Part shown: one piece after another, positions 24,530 to 32,496 of the stretch
Layout of the letters: each line of letters starts with the position of its first letter
Numbering within the stretch: position 1 is the first letter of the stretch
Origin: JADJAH01 sp964615795
Lineage (GTDB): Bacteria > Bacteroidota > Ignavibacteria > Tepidaquicellales > Tepidaquicellaceae
Assembly: GCA_964615795.1 (NCBI GenBank)
Contig: CAZTQR010000008.1
Span: 1 to 64,000 of the forward strand
Reading direction: 5' to 3'
DNA: 64,000 nt
The notes under the pieces: generated by a model
What the model was told of the DNA's origin: nothing
The model's database searches: none
What the model saw: the letters and a program-made list of their open reading frames with translations, nothing else
Made by a program: the position numbers and the translations under genes

Positions 24530-26566
24530 CTATTTCATCTCCTTGAGTTTCTTCTTTCCATCCGAAAGCACAGTGCTTATGAGTTCGTTGTTGTGCACAT
24601 AAATGCTCGGATAAGAACTTATCTTCGATACTTCCTTCTTAATCCTGTCGAGATCGGCTCTTTGCTGCTCATCTATTGCGTTCCTGTCAATTCCGCTGAT
24701 AAGTTCGTTCACTTCAGCTATCAGCTTCTTCACGTCTCCCTTCCATTCAGTCATCATTTCATTGTATTCCGCATCGTGGCACTTCTGGCACACTTTGTTG
24801 TCAGGCTTAACAACCTTTCCGCCTTCCACATGGCAGTCTATGCACTTAGAGCCTGCCTCCTTCATTATGTCAGGAATGTCCTTTCCGAATGCGTTTCCGG
24901 AATATACCTGCTCCTGGAATGAATGGCATTTGTTGCAGGATTCATCGCTGTCCTTTGCCTTGCCGTGGTGGCAATTATTGCAGCCCTCTTTGGTGATTGT
25001 CGTTTCGCCGTGCTTGTTTGCGTTCGAATGACATCTGTCACAGGAGATCTTCTGATTTATGATATGCATGTTGTGCGAGAACTTCATGTCAAACTTGCTG
25101 ACATTGATCTCCTGTATTCCGGAATGGCATCTGTAACATTCATTCGGTATCACTTCGGAATTGGATACAAACGCAGGGAGGCTTGCCGACGAACCCACAA
25201 TTGCAAGCGCATCCTTCATCAGTGAATAAGCTCCCACTAGCAACCTGTCTGCAAACTGCGCATTGTGAACCGCCTTGCCTGTCTCCACAAGCCTGATGTT
25301 GTGCTGTGCCTCTTCGAGCTTCTTCAAAGCATCCTGCTTCTTTCCGCTGCCGGACGCGTTCACGTTCTGCTCCGCAACTTTGTAGATCGAACTTATAACT
25401 CTCAGCCGGGCCTCTGCCGTCTGTTCCCATTCCTTCACCAGCTTGTCGTAACCCGTGCCGTGACAATTTTCGCATGCGCTTCCGCCGGATTTTGAAGTGC
25501 CGACTCCCTTCTTGTCAACCTCATGAAAAACGTGACAGCCCTTGCAGTTCATTCCGTTGAGGAACATTGCGCTCGGCGACTTCTCCGTGTTGAATCCGTT
25601 CTCCCCGGAAAAGAGGCTGACCATTGCCGTATGTGCATTACTATGACAGGTCTGACAGTCAGGCGGGGCATTCGGATCAAGTGGTTCTATCTTGTGTTCA
25701 ATTGGAGTATGGCATTCCGAACATTTAAGCGTGTGCTTTGCAATATGCGCAGTGTGCATGAACTCAATATCGTTGAACTTGTTCAGCCTGTCTTCTTCAA
25801 AGTGACAGTGAAAGCATCTTTCCTTTCCAACTTCACCCTTGCCCTGCACCACTGCCGAGTGGCAACTTCCGCAATCGTACTTCTTCTCTACTACATTTAC
25901 GTGATTGTATCTCAGATTTGCAAGCACTTCCTTCGGCTTATTGTCAAAACCGTGGCAAGTGTTGCAGTCAGACAATTTGTCAAATTTATGCTCCGGATCA
26001 TCCGACTTCTTAAAATGGCAATTGAAGCATGTACTGCCGGTCACTTCCATATGCGTTCCCTGAACGATCTGAGAGTGACAGCTTATGCACTTCAGTTTCT
26101 TTCCGCGCTTCAGGTCTTCAAGGTGATTCTTATGGCTGAAAGAGACACCGTTGAAATTATAAACAGAATCCTGAAACTGCTGAGTCTCATGGCATCCGGA
26201 CCTGGCGCATGTGTTGTCGGGAATCTCCGCCCACGGTTTGCGCTTTTTATATGACATCGTTACATAGTTGGCGATCTGCACAAGGCCGTTGATCTTCCCT
26301 TTTATCGTTCCGGATATTCCGGGCTCGAAGTGGCATTCCACACAGTCAACTTTGTTATGTTGAGATGTTTTCCAGCTGTTGTAGAACGTCTCCATATAAT
26401 GGCATGTTGGGCAGAAAGAGGGCCTTGAAGTGTACTCCGCAGCTCCTGCAAGAAGGACAATGAAAAGTCCGAGGTATATGCCTGAGAACAGGAGGACTCT
26501 CTTCCATCCTCTTATGTTCTTGAAGTACTTCTTTTCCTTTACCGGCTTTGCCTCTTCATTTGCCAT
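24530..26566 (-). CDS. 18-haem NapC/NirT-type membrane-anchored cytochrome
   Basis: A 678-residue protein with one N-terminal membrane helix (RVLLFSGIYLGLFIVLLAGA, about 23-42) and then a NapC/NirT/NrfH-like start: SRPSFCPTCHYMETFYNSW, DCVECHFEPG and a CX4CH (CARSGCH). Seventeen CX2CH and one CX4CH sites are counted. NapC-type domains take electrons from menaquinol. After haem 12 a helical linker without cysteines (about 375-470; KLEEAQHNIRLVETGKAVHN) separates a six-haem C-terminal domain, and a coiled helix ends the protein. It is nine bases downstream of the cytochrome b gene and should move electrons from quinol into the periplasm. Confidence 0.9.
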   Translation of the reverse strand: MANEEAKPVKEKKYFKNIRGWKRVLLFSGIYLGLFIVLLAGAAEYTSRPSFCPTCHYMETFYNSWKTSQHNKVDCVECHFEPGISGTIKGKINGLVQIANYVTMSYKKRKPWAEIPDNTCARSGCHETQQFQDSVYNFNGVSFSHKNHLEDLKRGKKLKCISCHSQIVQGTHMEVTGSTCFNCHFKKSDDPEHKFDKLSDCNTCHGFDNKPKEVLANLRYNHVNVVEKKYDCGSCHSAVVQGKGEVGKERCFHCHFEEDRLNKFNDIEFMHTAHIAKHTLKCSECHTPIEHKIEPLDPNAPPDCQTCHSNAHTAMVSLFSGENGFNTEKSPSAMFLNGMNCKGCHVFHEVDKKGVGTSKSGGSACENCHGTGYDKLVKEWEQTAEARLRVISSIYKVAEQNVNASGSGKKQDALKKLEEAQHNIRLVETGKAVHNAQFADRLLVGAYSLMKDALAIVGSSASLPAFVSNSEVIPNECYRCHSGIQEINVSKFDMKFSHNMHIINQKISCDRCHSNANKHGETTITKEGCNNCHHGKAKDSDESCNKCHSFQEQVYSGNAFGKDIPDIMKEAGSKCIDCHVEGGKVVKPDNKVCQKCHDAEYNEMMTEWKGDVKKLIAEVNELISGIDRNAIDEQQRADLDRIKKEVSKISSYPSIYVHNNELISTVLSDGKKKLKEMK

Positions 26567-26575
26567 GATACATTC

Positions 26576-27286
26576 TTATGATTTGATGTTATCGTCTTTC
26601 TCAGGAATTTCACCCGCCATTCTTTGAAGCTCAAGAGGATGCTCGTGCTCCATCTCTTCCTTTGTAAGAAATCCGCTAAGCCATGCCTTGTTCATCGGCC
26701 TTACATCGGGATTGAGAAATACAAAATAAAAGTGCCATACAAGAATGGCCAGCGATGCCAGTATTGCCTCGTAATAGTGTATCGCAGTGGCAATGTCCAT
26801 CCCTACATTTCCGACAATCCCGAAGAAGAAATCCTTGAACCACAGAACAAATCCCGTAGCTCCCATTATCACCGTTCCCCAAACAACCGCCCAGTACTCC
26901 ATCTTCTCAATATAGCTGAATCTTCCGTACAGCGGCCTGTCATCTGATCTGCCTGCCAGATACTTCATGGCGTTCTTAAAGTCTGATACGTCGCTTTTTG
27001 CCGGAAAGAAATCCTTTATCAGCTGTCGCCCTCTTGCAGTAAATGAAACATAGTATAAATGGTAAAGTGATGCTGCAATCATTACCACCGATGCAATGCG
27101 GTGAACAAGGCCTCTTGCTTCAAATGCGTTCTCGCCAATTACCGCAGACAACATTCTCACCCACCATGCTTCCGGAAACTTCAGCGCAAATCCTGTTATC
27201 ACAAGCACTATGAAACTGCTCAGCAGCAGAAAGTGCTGGATGCGCTCGTTCTTGCTCATCCGTAAATATTTTACCTCAGATCCCAT
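26576..27286 (-). CDS. Four-helix cytochrome b (quinol-interacting)
   Basis: The ATG at 27286 gives 236 residues; the frame is open from a TTG at 27322 inside the upstream gene. Four membrane helices carry histidines in the right places for b haems: RIQHFLLL, GLVHRIASV, SLYHLYYV, AIHYYEA and LVWHFYF. This matches the formate dehydrogenase gamma/thiosulfate reductase/hydrogenase cytochrome b family. With the 19-haem cytochrome upstream (11-base overlap) and the 18-haem protein downstream, it resembles Geobacter Cbc-type complexes that couple menaquinol oxidation to multiheme cytochromes. No catalytic Mo/W or NiFe subunit is nearby, so the partner must be the cytochromes. Confidence 0.88.
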   Translation of the reverse strand: MGSEVKYLRMSKNERIQHFLLLSSFIVLVITGFALKFPEAWWVRMLSAVIGENAFEARGLVHRIASVVMIAASLYHLYYVSFTARGRQLIKDFFPAKSDVSDFKNAMKYLAGRSDDRPLYGRFSYIEKMEYWAVVWGTVIMGATGFVLWFKDFFFGIVGNVGMDIATAIHYYEAILASLAILVWHFYFVFLNPDVRPMNKAWLSGFLTKEEMEHEHPLELQRMAGEIPEKDDNIKS

Positions 27287-29183
27287 CAGACTTCTTAAGT
27301 TGGATTTTTCTTCTGTAGTCAAGTATGTTGTGTATCAGCATGAACCCTATCAGGCCGATTATCAGCGTTATGTAAAAAACAGTGACCACATATACGATCG
27401 GAGAATCTTCCCTGGCATCCTCTATGTGTATCTTGGTGGTGAAGAACGCCTGCGTTGCTCCGGGGTGGCAGTTACCGCATGTTTGCGGAAGATTGGATTT
27501 GAAAACTGTTGACAGCGAATCCGTTGACGGCCTGATGTTGTGATTACCGTGACAGCTCTCGCAGTTCGCCGCTTCCTGCATTCCACCCCTTGTTGCGAGG
27601 CCGTGAAAACTCTCCTTGTAACTTTCAAATATCTTCGTTGGCAGGTCGTTTCTCTCTATTATCTCCAGGGATGCGTGACAGTTCGAACACATCCTTATCA
27701 CACCTTTCGATTTCTCGAGCTTGTCGTCAATATCTTTCTTCGAGATCACATGGTTTCCGTGGCAATCGTTGCATGTGGGCGAATCATAATTTCCCTTGAT
27801 CGTAATGGCGGTTTCATGAATGCTTCCGACATATTCGTCAAGCTCCTTGCCGTGGCAGTTTGCCTGCCCGCATGTCTTTGCAAGATTTCTCTTGCTCAGT
27901 TTTGAATCAACATTCGTTGCATTCTCCATTTCGTGCGCACCGTGACAGTCTGAGCAGGTAGGCGCATTGAGATTCCCTTCCTGCAATGCCTTGTAGTGTT
28001 CGCTTTCCTTATAACCGGTGATCAGCTCCTCTTCTCCAAGATATGTCTTGTGTGTGATCTTGCCGTCCTTGTGGCAGTTCAGACACTTGTCCACAAGGTT
28101 GATCTTTGAAAGTTCATTCGCGCTGAACGTTGACTTGATGTCGTGCTCGCCGTGGCAATCCGTGCATGTAGGCGCATCCTTGTTTCCCTTTGCAAGTTCC
28201 TGGCCATGCTTGGATCTCTTGAAGTTTGAAACCACATCGCTGTGGCACTTGCCGCACGTCTCCATCTGCCTGGCTCTCAGTGTTGATGCCTGCGGATTGT
28301 CGGCTTCATGCACCATGTGGTCACCGTGACAGTCAACACAACCTGCGGCCTCTACATCATTCTTTGTAATTGAAGCATGAACACTTGTCTTGTATCTGGA
28401 AACGAATTTTGCCGAGCCTTTTTCCTCGCCCGGAAACATCTTTTCATTCAGATGGCACTTCAGGCATCCTTCGGATTCGATCGAGATCTTGCTCGAGAGT
28501 ATGGCATGCGAGCCGTGACAATCAGTGCAACTCGGGCCCCTGCCTCCGGTCTGACTCATTGCCGTACTGTGCACACTGTTGGCCAGCGCCATCTTGCTCT
28601 TGCTGTGGCACTTCCCGCAGACTGCCTGCTCGTTGGACTTGTTTACCTTCACAATTCCGTGGCCGGCTTTGTGACAATCCTCGCACTTTACACCGTTCTT
28701 ATCATGTATGCTGTTGATGAACTGCTTGACTCCTTTTCTGTTATGGCAGTCAAAACATTCATTGCTTCCGCTTTCCTTCATCTGCTTCACGGTCTTTATC
28801 TCGTGAGGCTTATGACAGCCTGCGCACTCAACCTTTGCGTGGACGCTCTGCTGTATTCCTTTCAGGTCATCATGGCACGACTGGCAGTCAACCTTTGCGG
28901 GAGACTTGGTGTGTGGAATATCATCCGGATTGTAATTGATGTGGCAGTCGCGGCATTCAACGCCTGCATGTGCTGATGCATCGGCCTTCTTCTTGTCAAT
29001 ATACATTGAGACCTTCTTGCCGTCCCTGTCGGCTGTCAGGTCCTTGTCCTCATGGCATGCGTAACAGTCATCGTCGGAATCCACAAAACTCACGGAGGTA
29101 TTTTCCGTAACCGCCATGAAAAGGAAACCGATGAAGAGAACCGTGCACGCTACTGCTGAATATCTGATTATGGTGGCCATCAC
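27276..29183 (-). CDS. 19-haem c-type cytochrome with terminal membrane anchors
   Basis: A 635-residue cytochrome with 18 CX2CH sites and one CX4CH (CGQANCH near residue 442). An N-terminal helix (VACTVLFIGFLFMAVT) and a C-terminal helix (VYVVTVFYITLIIGLIGFML) bracket the haem region, and a basic tail (RRKIQLKK) should stay in the cytoplasm. Repeated units of the form APTCTDCHGEHDI and CxxCH-x-xH recur, indicating internal duplication of a haem module. It belongs to the broad cytochrome c3/multiheme group. Its frame overlaps the receiver-like gene by four bases and the cytochrome b gene by eleven, so these are translated together. Confidence 0.9.
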   Translation of the reverse strand: MMATIIRYSAVACTVLFIGFLFMAVTENTSVSFVDSDDDCYACHEDKDLTADRDGKKVSMYIDKKKADASAHAGVECRDCHINYNPDDIPHTKSPAKVDCQSCHDDLKGIQQSVHAKVECAGCHKPHEIKTVKQMKESGSNECFDCHNRKGVKQFINSIHDKNGVKCEDCHKAGHGIVKVNKSNEQAVCGKCHSKSKMALANSVHSTAMSQTGGRGPSCTDCHGSHAILSSKISIESEGCLKCHLNEKMFPGEEKGSAKFVSRYKTSVHASITKNDVEAAGCVDCHGDHMVHEADNPQASTLRARQMETCGKCHSDVVSNFKRSKHGQELAKGNKDAPTCTDCHGEHDIKSTFSANELSKINLVDKCLNCHKDGKITHKTYLGEEELITGYKESEHYKALQEGNLNAPTCSDCHGAHEMENATNVDSKLSKRNLAKTCGQANCHGKELDEYVGSIHETAITIKGNYDSPTCNDCHGNHVISKKDIDDKLEKSKGVIRMCSNCHASLEIIERNDLPTKIFESYKESFHGLATRGGMQEAANCESCHGNHNIRPSTDSLSTVFKSNLPQTCGNCHPGATQAFFTTKIHIEDAREDSPIVYVVTVFYITLIIGLIGFMLIHNILDYRRKIQLKKSDGI

Positions 29184-29545
29184 TTACGCAATTCGAACAT
29201 CTTGTTTATGAACTTTGTCAATTCGCTCAGTCTGAATGGTTCAGACATATACTCTGCATCCCCGATTACCATGCTCGCCGAATCAAGCGAGGGCAGGCAG
29301 ATAACCTTTGCTTCTTTCAGCCTGTCCCTTGCAGCCTGCTTAACTTCATCATCAATGTCCTTGTCAAATATCAGGCAATCAATACTGCCGTTCAGCCTAT
29401 TCATGCTCTCTTTGCTTATCTCGTCACCTGTCGTGCTTGAGACCTCGTAACCGCACTTGCCAAGCGTCTTCTTCACGAGTTCGGCAATTTCTTCTTTCCT
29501 GCTCACTATGTGTATTAAGGGGGACTGCATATTGGAATCATGCAT
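29180..29545 (-). CDS. Degenerate response-regulator receiver protein
   Basis: A 121-residue stand-alone protein with receiver-like strand order. IHIVSRKEEIAELVKK replaces the usual acidic pair after strand one. DCLIFDKDIDDE retains a central aspartate. VICLPS fills strand four. YMSEPFRLSEL stands where YLxKPF is expected, so the conserved lysine is glutamate. Loss of the acidic pair and the lysine suggests it is not phosphorylated in the usual way. It is the first gene of the cytochrome operon (ATGA overlap with the 19-haem gene), so it may regulate or scaffold that system. ATG at 29530 is an alternative start. Confidence 0.65.
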   Translation of the reverse strand: MHDSNMQSPLIHIVSRKEEIAELVKKTLGKCGYEVSSTTGDEISKESMNRLNGSIDCLIFDKDIDDEVKQAARDRLKEAKVICLPSLDSASMVIGDAEYMSEPFRLSELTKFINKMFELRK

Positions 29546-29867
29546 ATTACCTTACTGCAAATTCCGTGCCAAGTATGGCCTCAATTTCAGCCTGATTTTA
29601 ACGTTTTTGGTCAGTAATTACCTGCTTTGAAATGAGTTTGTAGAGATTATCCACATTACACTGTTGATTTTTGTGACATGTCACTTTTCATCCGGTCTTT
29701 TGTCCCTGATTCTCCTGTTTCAGCAATTGGAGAGTTTACTCTTTACTGCAGGCCTTCTGAATGCACATTGCGTTCCGGACCCGGTATTCTGATTGCAGAA
29801 GCTACTGAATTATGGCATAGAAGGTACTTCATTGCGTTGCTATTTTGCATGAAACAAAAGAGGTGAT
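29546..29867. promoter_or_regulatory. Divergent region upstream of the cytochrome operon and DUF302 gene
   Basis: This 322-bp space must contain the cytochrome operon promoter. It holds a perfect 12-bp palindrome GTGACATGTCAC at 29673-29684 and an exact DnaA-box sequence TTATCCACA at 29647-29655. The palindrome resembles CRP/FNR half-sites, but with two fewer central bases. AGAGGTGAT just before 29868 is the Shine-Dalgarno of the DUF302 gene. No small ORF looks convincing. Confidence 0.45.
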
Positions 29868-30254
29868 ATGGACTACTGTTTCATAAAGAAGATCGAGAAC
29901 GGAAACTTTGACAATGTAATATCCAAAGTTACCGATGAACTAAAGGCAGAAGGCTTCGGAGTGCTGACCGAGATTGACGTGAAGGAGACTCTTAAAAAGA
30001 AGATCGATGTGGATTTTCGGAACTACAGAATATTGGGCGCATGCAATCCGCAATTCGCTCATAAGGCTCTTCAGGCGGAACCTAACATTGGAGTGTTCCT
30101 TCCCTGCAATGTTGTGGTGCAGGAAGTGAACGGCGCTGTGGAAGTTTCTGCCGTTGATCCTTTGGCGTCAATGAGTTCTGTTGAAAATCCGGGACTCGGG
30201 GAAATAGCGGGAGAAGTCAGGAGAAAGCTGATGAAGGTTGTTGAAAACGTCTGA
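29868..30254 (+). CDS. DUF302 domain protein
   Basis: A 128-residue DUF302 protein, recognised from KVTDELKAEGFGVLTEIDVKETLKKK and the following YRILGACNPQFAHKALQ segment, with IGVFLPCNVVV further on. The two cysteines in GACNP and LPCNV are conserved in the family. DUF302 proteins are small cytoplasmic proteins of unknown function, sometimes found near metal or sulfur genes. The strong ribosome-binding site (AGAGGTGAT) fixes the start. It is divergent from the multiheme operon, but a functional link is not shown. Confidence 0.9.
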   Translation: MDYCFIKKIENGNFDNVISKVTDELKAEGFGVLTEIDVKETLKKKIDVDFRNYRILGACNPQFAHKALQAEPNIGVFLPCNVVVQEVNGAVEVSAVDPLASMSSVENPGLGEIAGEVRRKLMKVVENV

Positions 30255-30380
30255 CGTGTTTCAAATGATCTTTTAGAAAAGCACAATCCATGCTAACATA
30301 AGTTCTGCATTGCCGGATAATTCAATCGTGAGAGGTCGGTTTTGTATATTGCAGATGAGAACCGGTGATATATGATCAGG

Positions 30381-30932
30381 CTAAGACTGCTTCCACTTGA
30401 TCGAACAACCGATTGAATGAAACTGCGGTGAAGGAATTTCCCTTCCTTCAAGAACAGATTCTATGGCATTTCGAAGGTCACTGGTTGTGACAAGATTCTC
30501 TTCCTTCCAGTTGTCATCAATCCTTCCTCTGTAGCGAAGATGCCTGCTCTTGTCATACACATAAATGTCGGGAGTGCATACTGCTTCATATGCCTTTGCA
30601 ACCGCCTGTGAATCGTCTCGCAGATATGGAAAATTCATTTCATATTCGTTTGAAAAATCTTTCATCCTCTCAAACGAATCTTCGGGATACGCTGAATCAT
30701 CATTGGGATTTATCCCCACAAGACAAACTCCTGAACTTCCGAGATCTTTCTGTAGGTTCACGAGACGGCTCATCACTGCCTTGACATAAGGACAATGATT
30801 GCACATGAAGATGATTACGAGCACTTCATGCTTGTCATACTCCTCTGATGAATGAAGCCTGCCGTCAATACCGGGAAGTTCAAACCTGATAAGTTTACTG
30901 CCGAGGTCGCCGGCTTTGCTTTCAGCGGCCAT
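30381..30932 (-). CDS. Thioredoxin family protein (AhpC/TSA-like, CNHCPY motif)
   Basis: A 183-residue cytoplasmic redoxin. The active-site strand is VIIFMCNHCPYVKAVM, giving a CNHC redox pair, and FPYLRDDSQAVAKAYEAVCTPDIYVYD holds the peroxiredoxin-like body with a further Cys before the cis-Pro. The Asn-Pro loop GINPNDDSAYPEDS is typical of this thioredoxin-like group, which is widespread in Bacteroidota and cyanobacteria. No signal peptide is present. The physiological partner is not known. It follows the acidic protein gene by five bases, suggesting cotranscription. Confidence 0.88.
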   Translation of the reverse strand: MAAESKAGDLGSKLIRFELPGIDGRLHSSEEYDKHEVLVIIFMCNHCPYVKAVMSRLVNLQKDLGSSGVCLVGINPNDDSAYPEDSFERMKDFSNEYEMNFPYLRDDSQAVAKAYEAVCTPDIYVYDKSRHLRYRGRIDDNWKEENLVTTSDLRNAIESVLEGREIPSPQFHSIGCSIKWKQS

Positions 30933-30937
30933 GATGT

Positions 30938-31462
30938 TCAGTAATCTTCTTCGTCGTCATCATCGTCCATTTCAGGGTGATAGTCTTCGTAAATGAATTT
31001 AACGGGCTGCTTTGAAGTGATATCTACAACTTCATTGAATATTTCGGCAGTAATGAACCTGTATTTCTCTTTGTCGGAGTAATCGTTCTGGAAGTGAACA
31101 ATTATTTTGTGTTCGTCAAGCAGTTGGATCAGTTTTCTAAGCTCTGCCTTTACAGCATCGGGTGCGAGTTTTGAAAACTCCGCAATTTTGGGTTTACCAA
31201 GCTTCTTGTGTACACTTACAATCTTCGAGTTTGAATGTTCCTTCTTGAACTTCTCGATTTCCTGAATAAATTCCTCGTCATCTTCCACATCTGACTCACC
31301 GAGCATTTCATCTGCAAGCCGTACTTCAAGCTCGTTTTCATCAACCGGCGGCTTTGGATTGTCAGTGTCATCAATGAAGTCGTCGTCATCTTCTATCAAC
31401 TGCTTTGACTTCGATGTCTTTATGTTCTTTCTTTCGTTGGTTTGGGATTTCTTGCTTTGCAT
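30938..31462 (-). CDS. Acidic protein of unknown function
   Basis: A 174-residue protein with a basic, serine/lysine-rich N-terminus (QSKKSQTNERKNIKTSKSK), a long Asp/Glu-rich segment (LIEDDDDFIDDTDNP), and a folded C-terminal part containing KKLGKPKIAEFSKLAPDAV and RKLIQLLDEHKIIVHF, which resembles a small winged-helix. It ends DDDDDEEDY. No family was recognised. The acidic tails resemble DNA-mimic or chaperone-like tails, but no function can be inferred. Confidence 0.65.
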   Translation of the reverse strand: MQSKKSQTNERKNIKTSKSKQLIEDDDDFIDDTDNPKPPVDENELEVRLADEMLGESDVEDDEEFIQEIEKFKKEHSNSKIVSVHKKLGKPKIAEFSKLAPDAVKAELRKLIQLLDEHKIIVHFQNDYSDKEKYRFITAEIFNEVVDITSKQPVKFIYEDYHPEMDDDDDEEDY

Positions 31463-31541
31463 GATCTGTTTTGTTCAGGCACGAGTAAACTCTGCCGTTG
31501 AGTATGATTGTTACAGCTTTAACTGTGATTCAAATTACAAG

Positions 31542-31569
31542 AAAAAGATTAATATTCAATAATCTTTTT
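31542..31569. terminator. AT-rich hairpin downstream of cdsA
   Basis: AAAAAGATT at 31542-31550 pairs with AATCTTTTT at 31561-31569. The arms themselves supply U-rich flanks in either direction, but the stem is weak. It may end minus-strand transcripts from cdsA, or shape the leader of the acidic protein gene starting at 31462. Confidence 0.4.
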
Positions 31570-31695
31570 TGTTAATGAATTGCATCCGGCCATTTTCTTT
31601 ATGCTGATCCTTATATCTTCATTATACTGAAAAGAACGGTATTGTAAGATCCTATACCTTCACCTTGCTTACCGGTACCGGCAAAAGTCTTTGCC

Positions 31696-32496
31696 TCAGG
31701 AAATGAATCCGCGGATGTAGTTGTAGTAAATGTACGCAAAGGGAACAACAAAAAGGAGGCTGTCGAACCTGTCAAGCACTCCGCCGTGACCAGGTATTAT
31801 CAGGGATGAATCCTTCACGCCGCAATGCCTTTTGAGCAGTGATTCAAACAGATCACCTGTCTGCGAAAGCAGCGCCGCCGAGGCACCGAGCACAAGCGAA
31901 TCGGCTATTTCTATTTTTTCGGGAAAGATGAAATGAGCAGTCAGTGATAATGCTATCGTCATCACAGTCCCGGTTACAGAACCTTCCACTGTTTTATTGG
32001 GACTTATGTCGCTCAATTTTGTTCTTCCAAACATTCTTCCTCCGAAATACGCAAACGTGTCACAGCTCCAGATGAGAATGAGAATGTATATCATCACATT
32101 GAGTGTTTCATTCCCCGCAAGCACGTTCGCCATTGAAAGAGGAATACCTACATACACAAGTCCGAACACATCAACGGCAACATTCAGCGGGTTCCTCTTC
32201 TCCTTCCTTGCAAGCTCGGCAAGTGAAGAATAGATAAATGAAAAATACAGCGCAATTGTGGTAAAGACGGTTTCAAGAAAATAGAAGGCAAGTATGAGCA
32301 GAGCTGAGAATACTATCATTGGTATTCTCCTCGGAGAGTAACCCGATTGCATGAACATTCCGTAATACTCGTAAAGAGCAAGAGTGGAAAGCACTATTGT
32401 GAATGCAAGCAACACATATCCGCCCGCTCCGAAAATCAGCAGAAGCAGTGGTGCGCCTATTAATCCCGCGGCAACTCTCTTTGTCAGATTGCTCAT
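31696..32496 (-). CDS. cdsA: Phosphatidate cytidylyltransferase
   Basis: CdsA makes CDP-diacylglycerol from phosphatidic acid and CTP in the inner membrane. This 266-residue protein has about eight membrane helices. The family signature is clear: KRHCGVKDSSLIIPGHGGVLDRFDSL near the C-terminal third, with GHGGVLDRFD the diagnostic core. SDISPNKTVEGSVTG supplies the second conserved loop. The start overlaps the end of the CPBP protease gene by four bases (ATGA), so they are cotranscribed. Confidence 0.95.
   Translation of the reverse strand: MSNLTKRVAAGLIGAPLLLLIFGAGGYVLLAFTIVLSTLALYEYYGMFMQSGYSPRRIPMIVFSALLILAFYFLETVFTTIALYFSFIYSSLAELARKEKRNPLNVAVDVFGLVYVGIPLSMANVLAGNETLNVMIYILILIWSCDTFAYFGGRMFGRTKLSDISPNKTVEGSVTGTVMTIALSLTAHFIFPEKIEIADSLVLGASAALLSQTGDLFESLLKRHCGVKDSSLIIPGHGGVLDRFDSLLFVVPFAYIYYNYIRGFIS

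Noticed and set aside
25523..26254. Long plus-strand ORF (243 codons) opposite the 18-haem cytochrome gene
   Set aside because: It is antisense to a clearly coding multiheme gene whose CX2CH periodicity proves the minus-strand frame; its Cys/His content simply mirrors that gene, and it has no recognisable domain or start signal.
27276..29183. Regularly spaced similar segments suggesting a CRISPR or tandem DNA repeat
   Set aside because: The periodicity is of CX2CH-coding triplets in a protein, with divergent DNA and variable spacing; there are no identical repeats or spacers.
29671..29686. CRP/FNR binding site reading of the palindrome at 29673-29684
   Set aside because: The arms resemble TGTGA/TCACA, but the spacing is four rather than six bases, so it is listed only as an unassigned palindrome.
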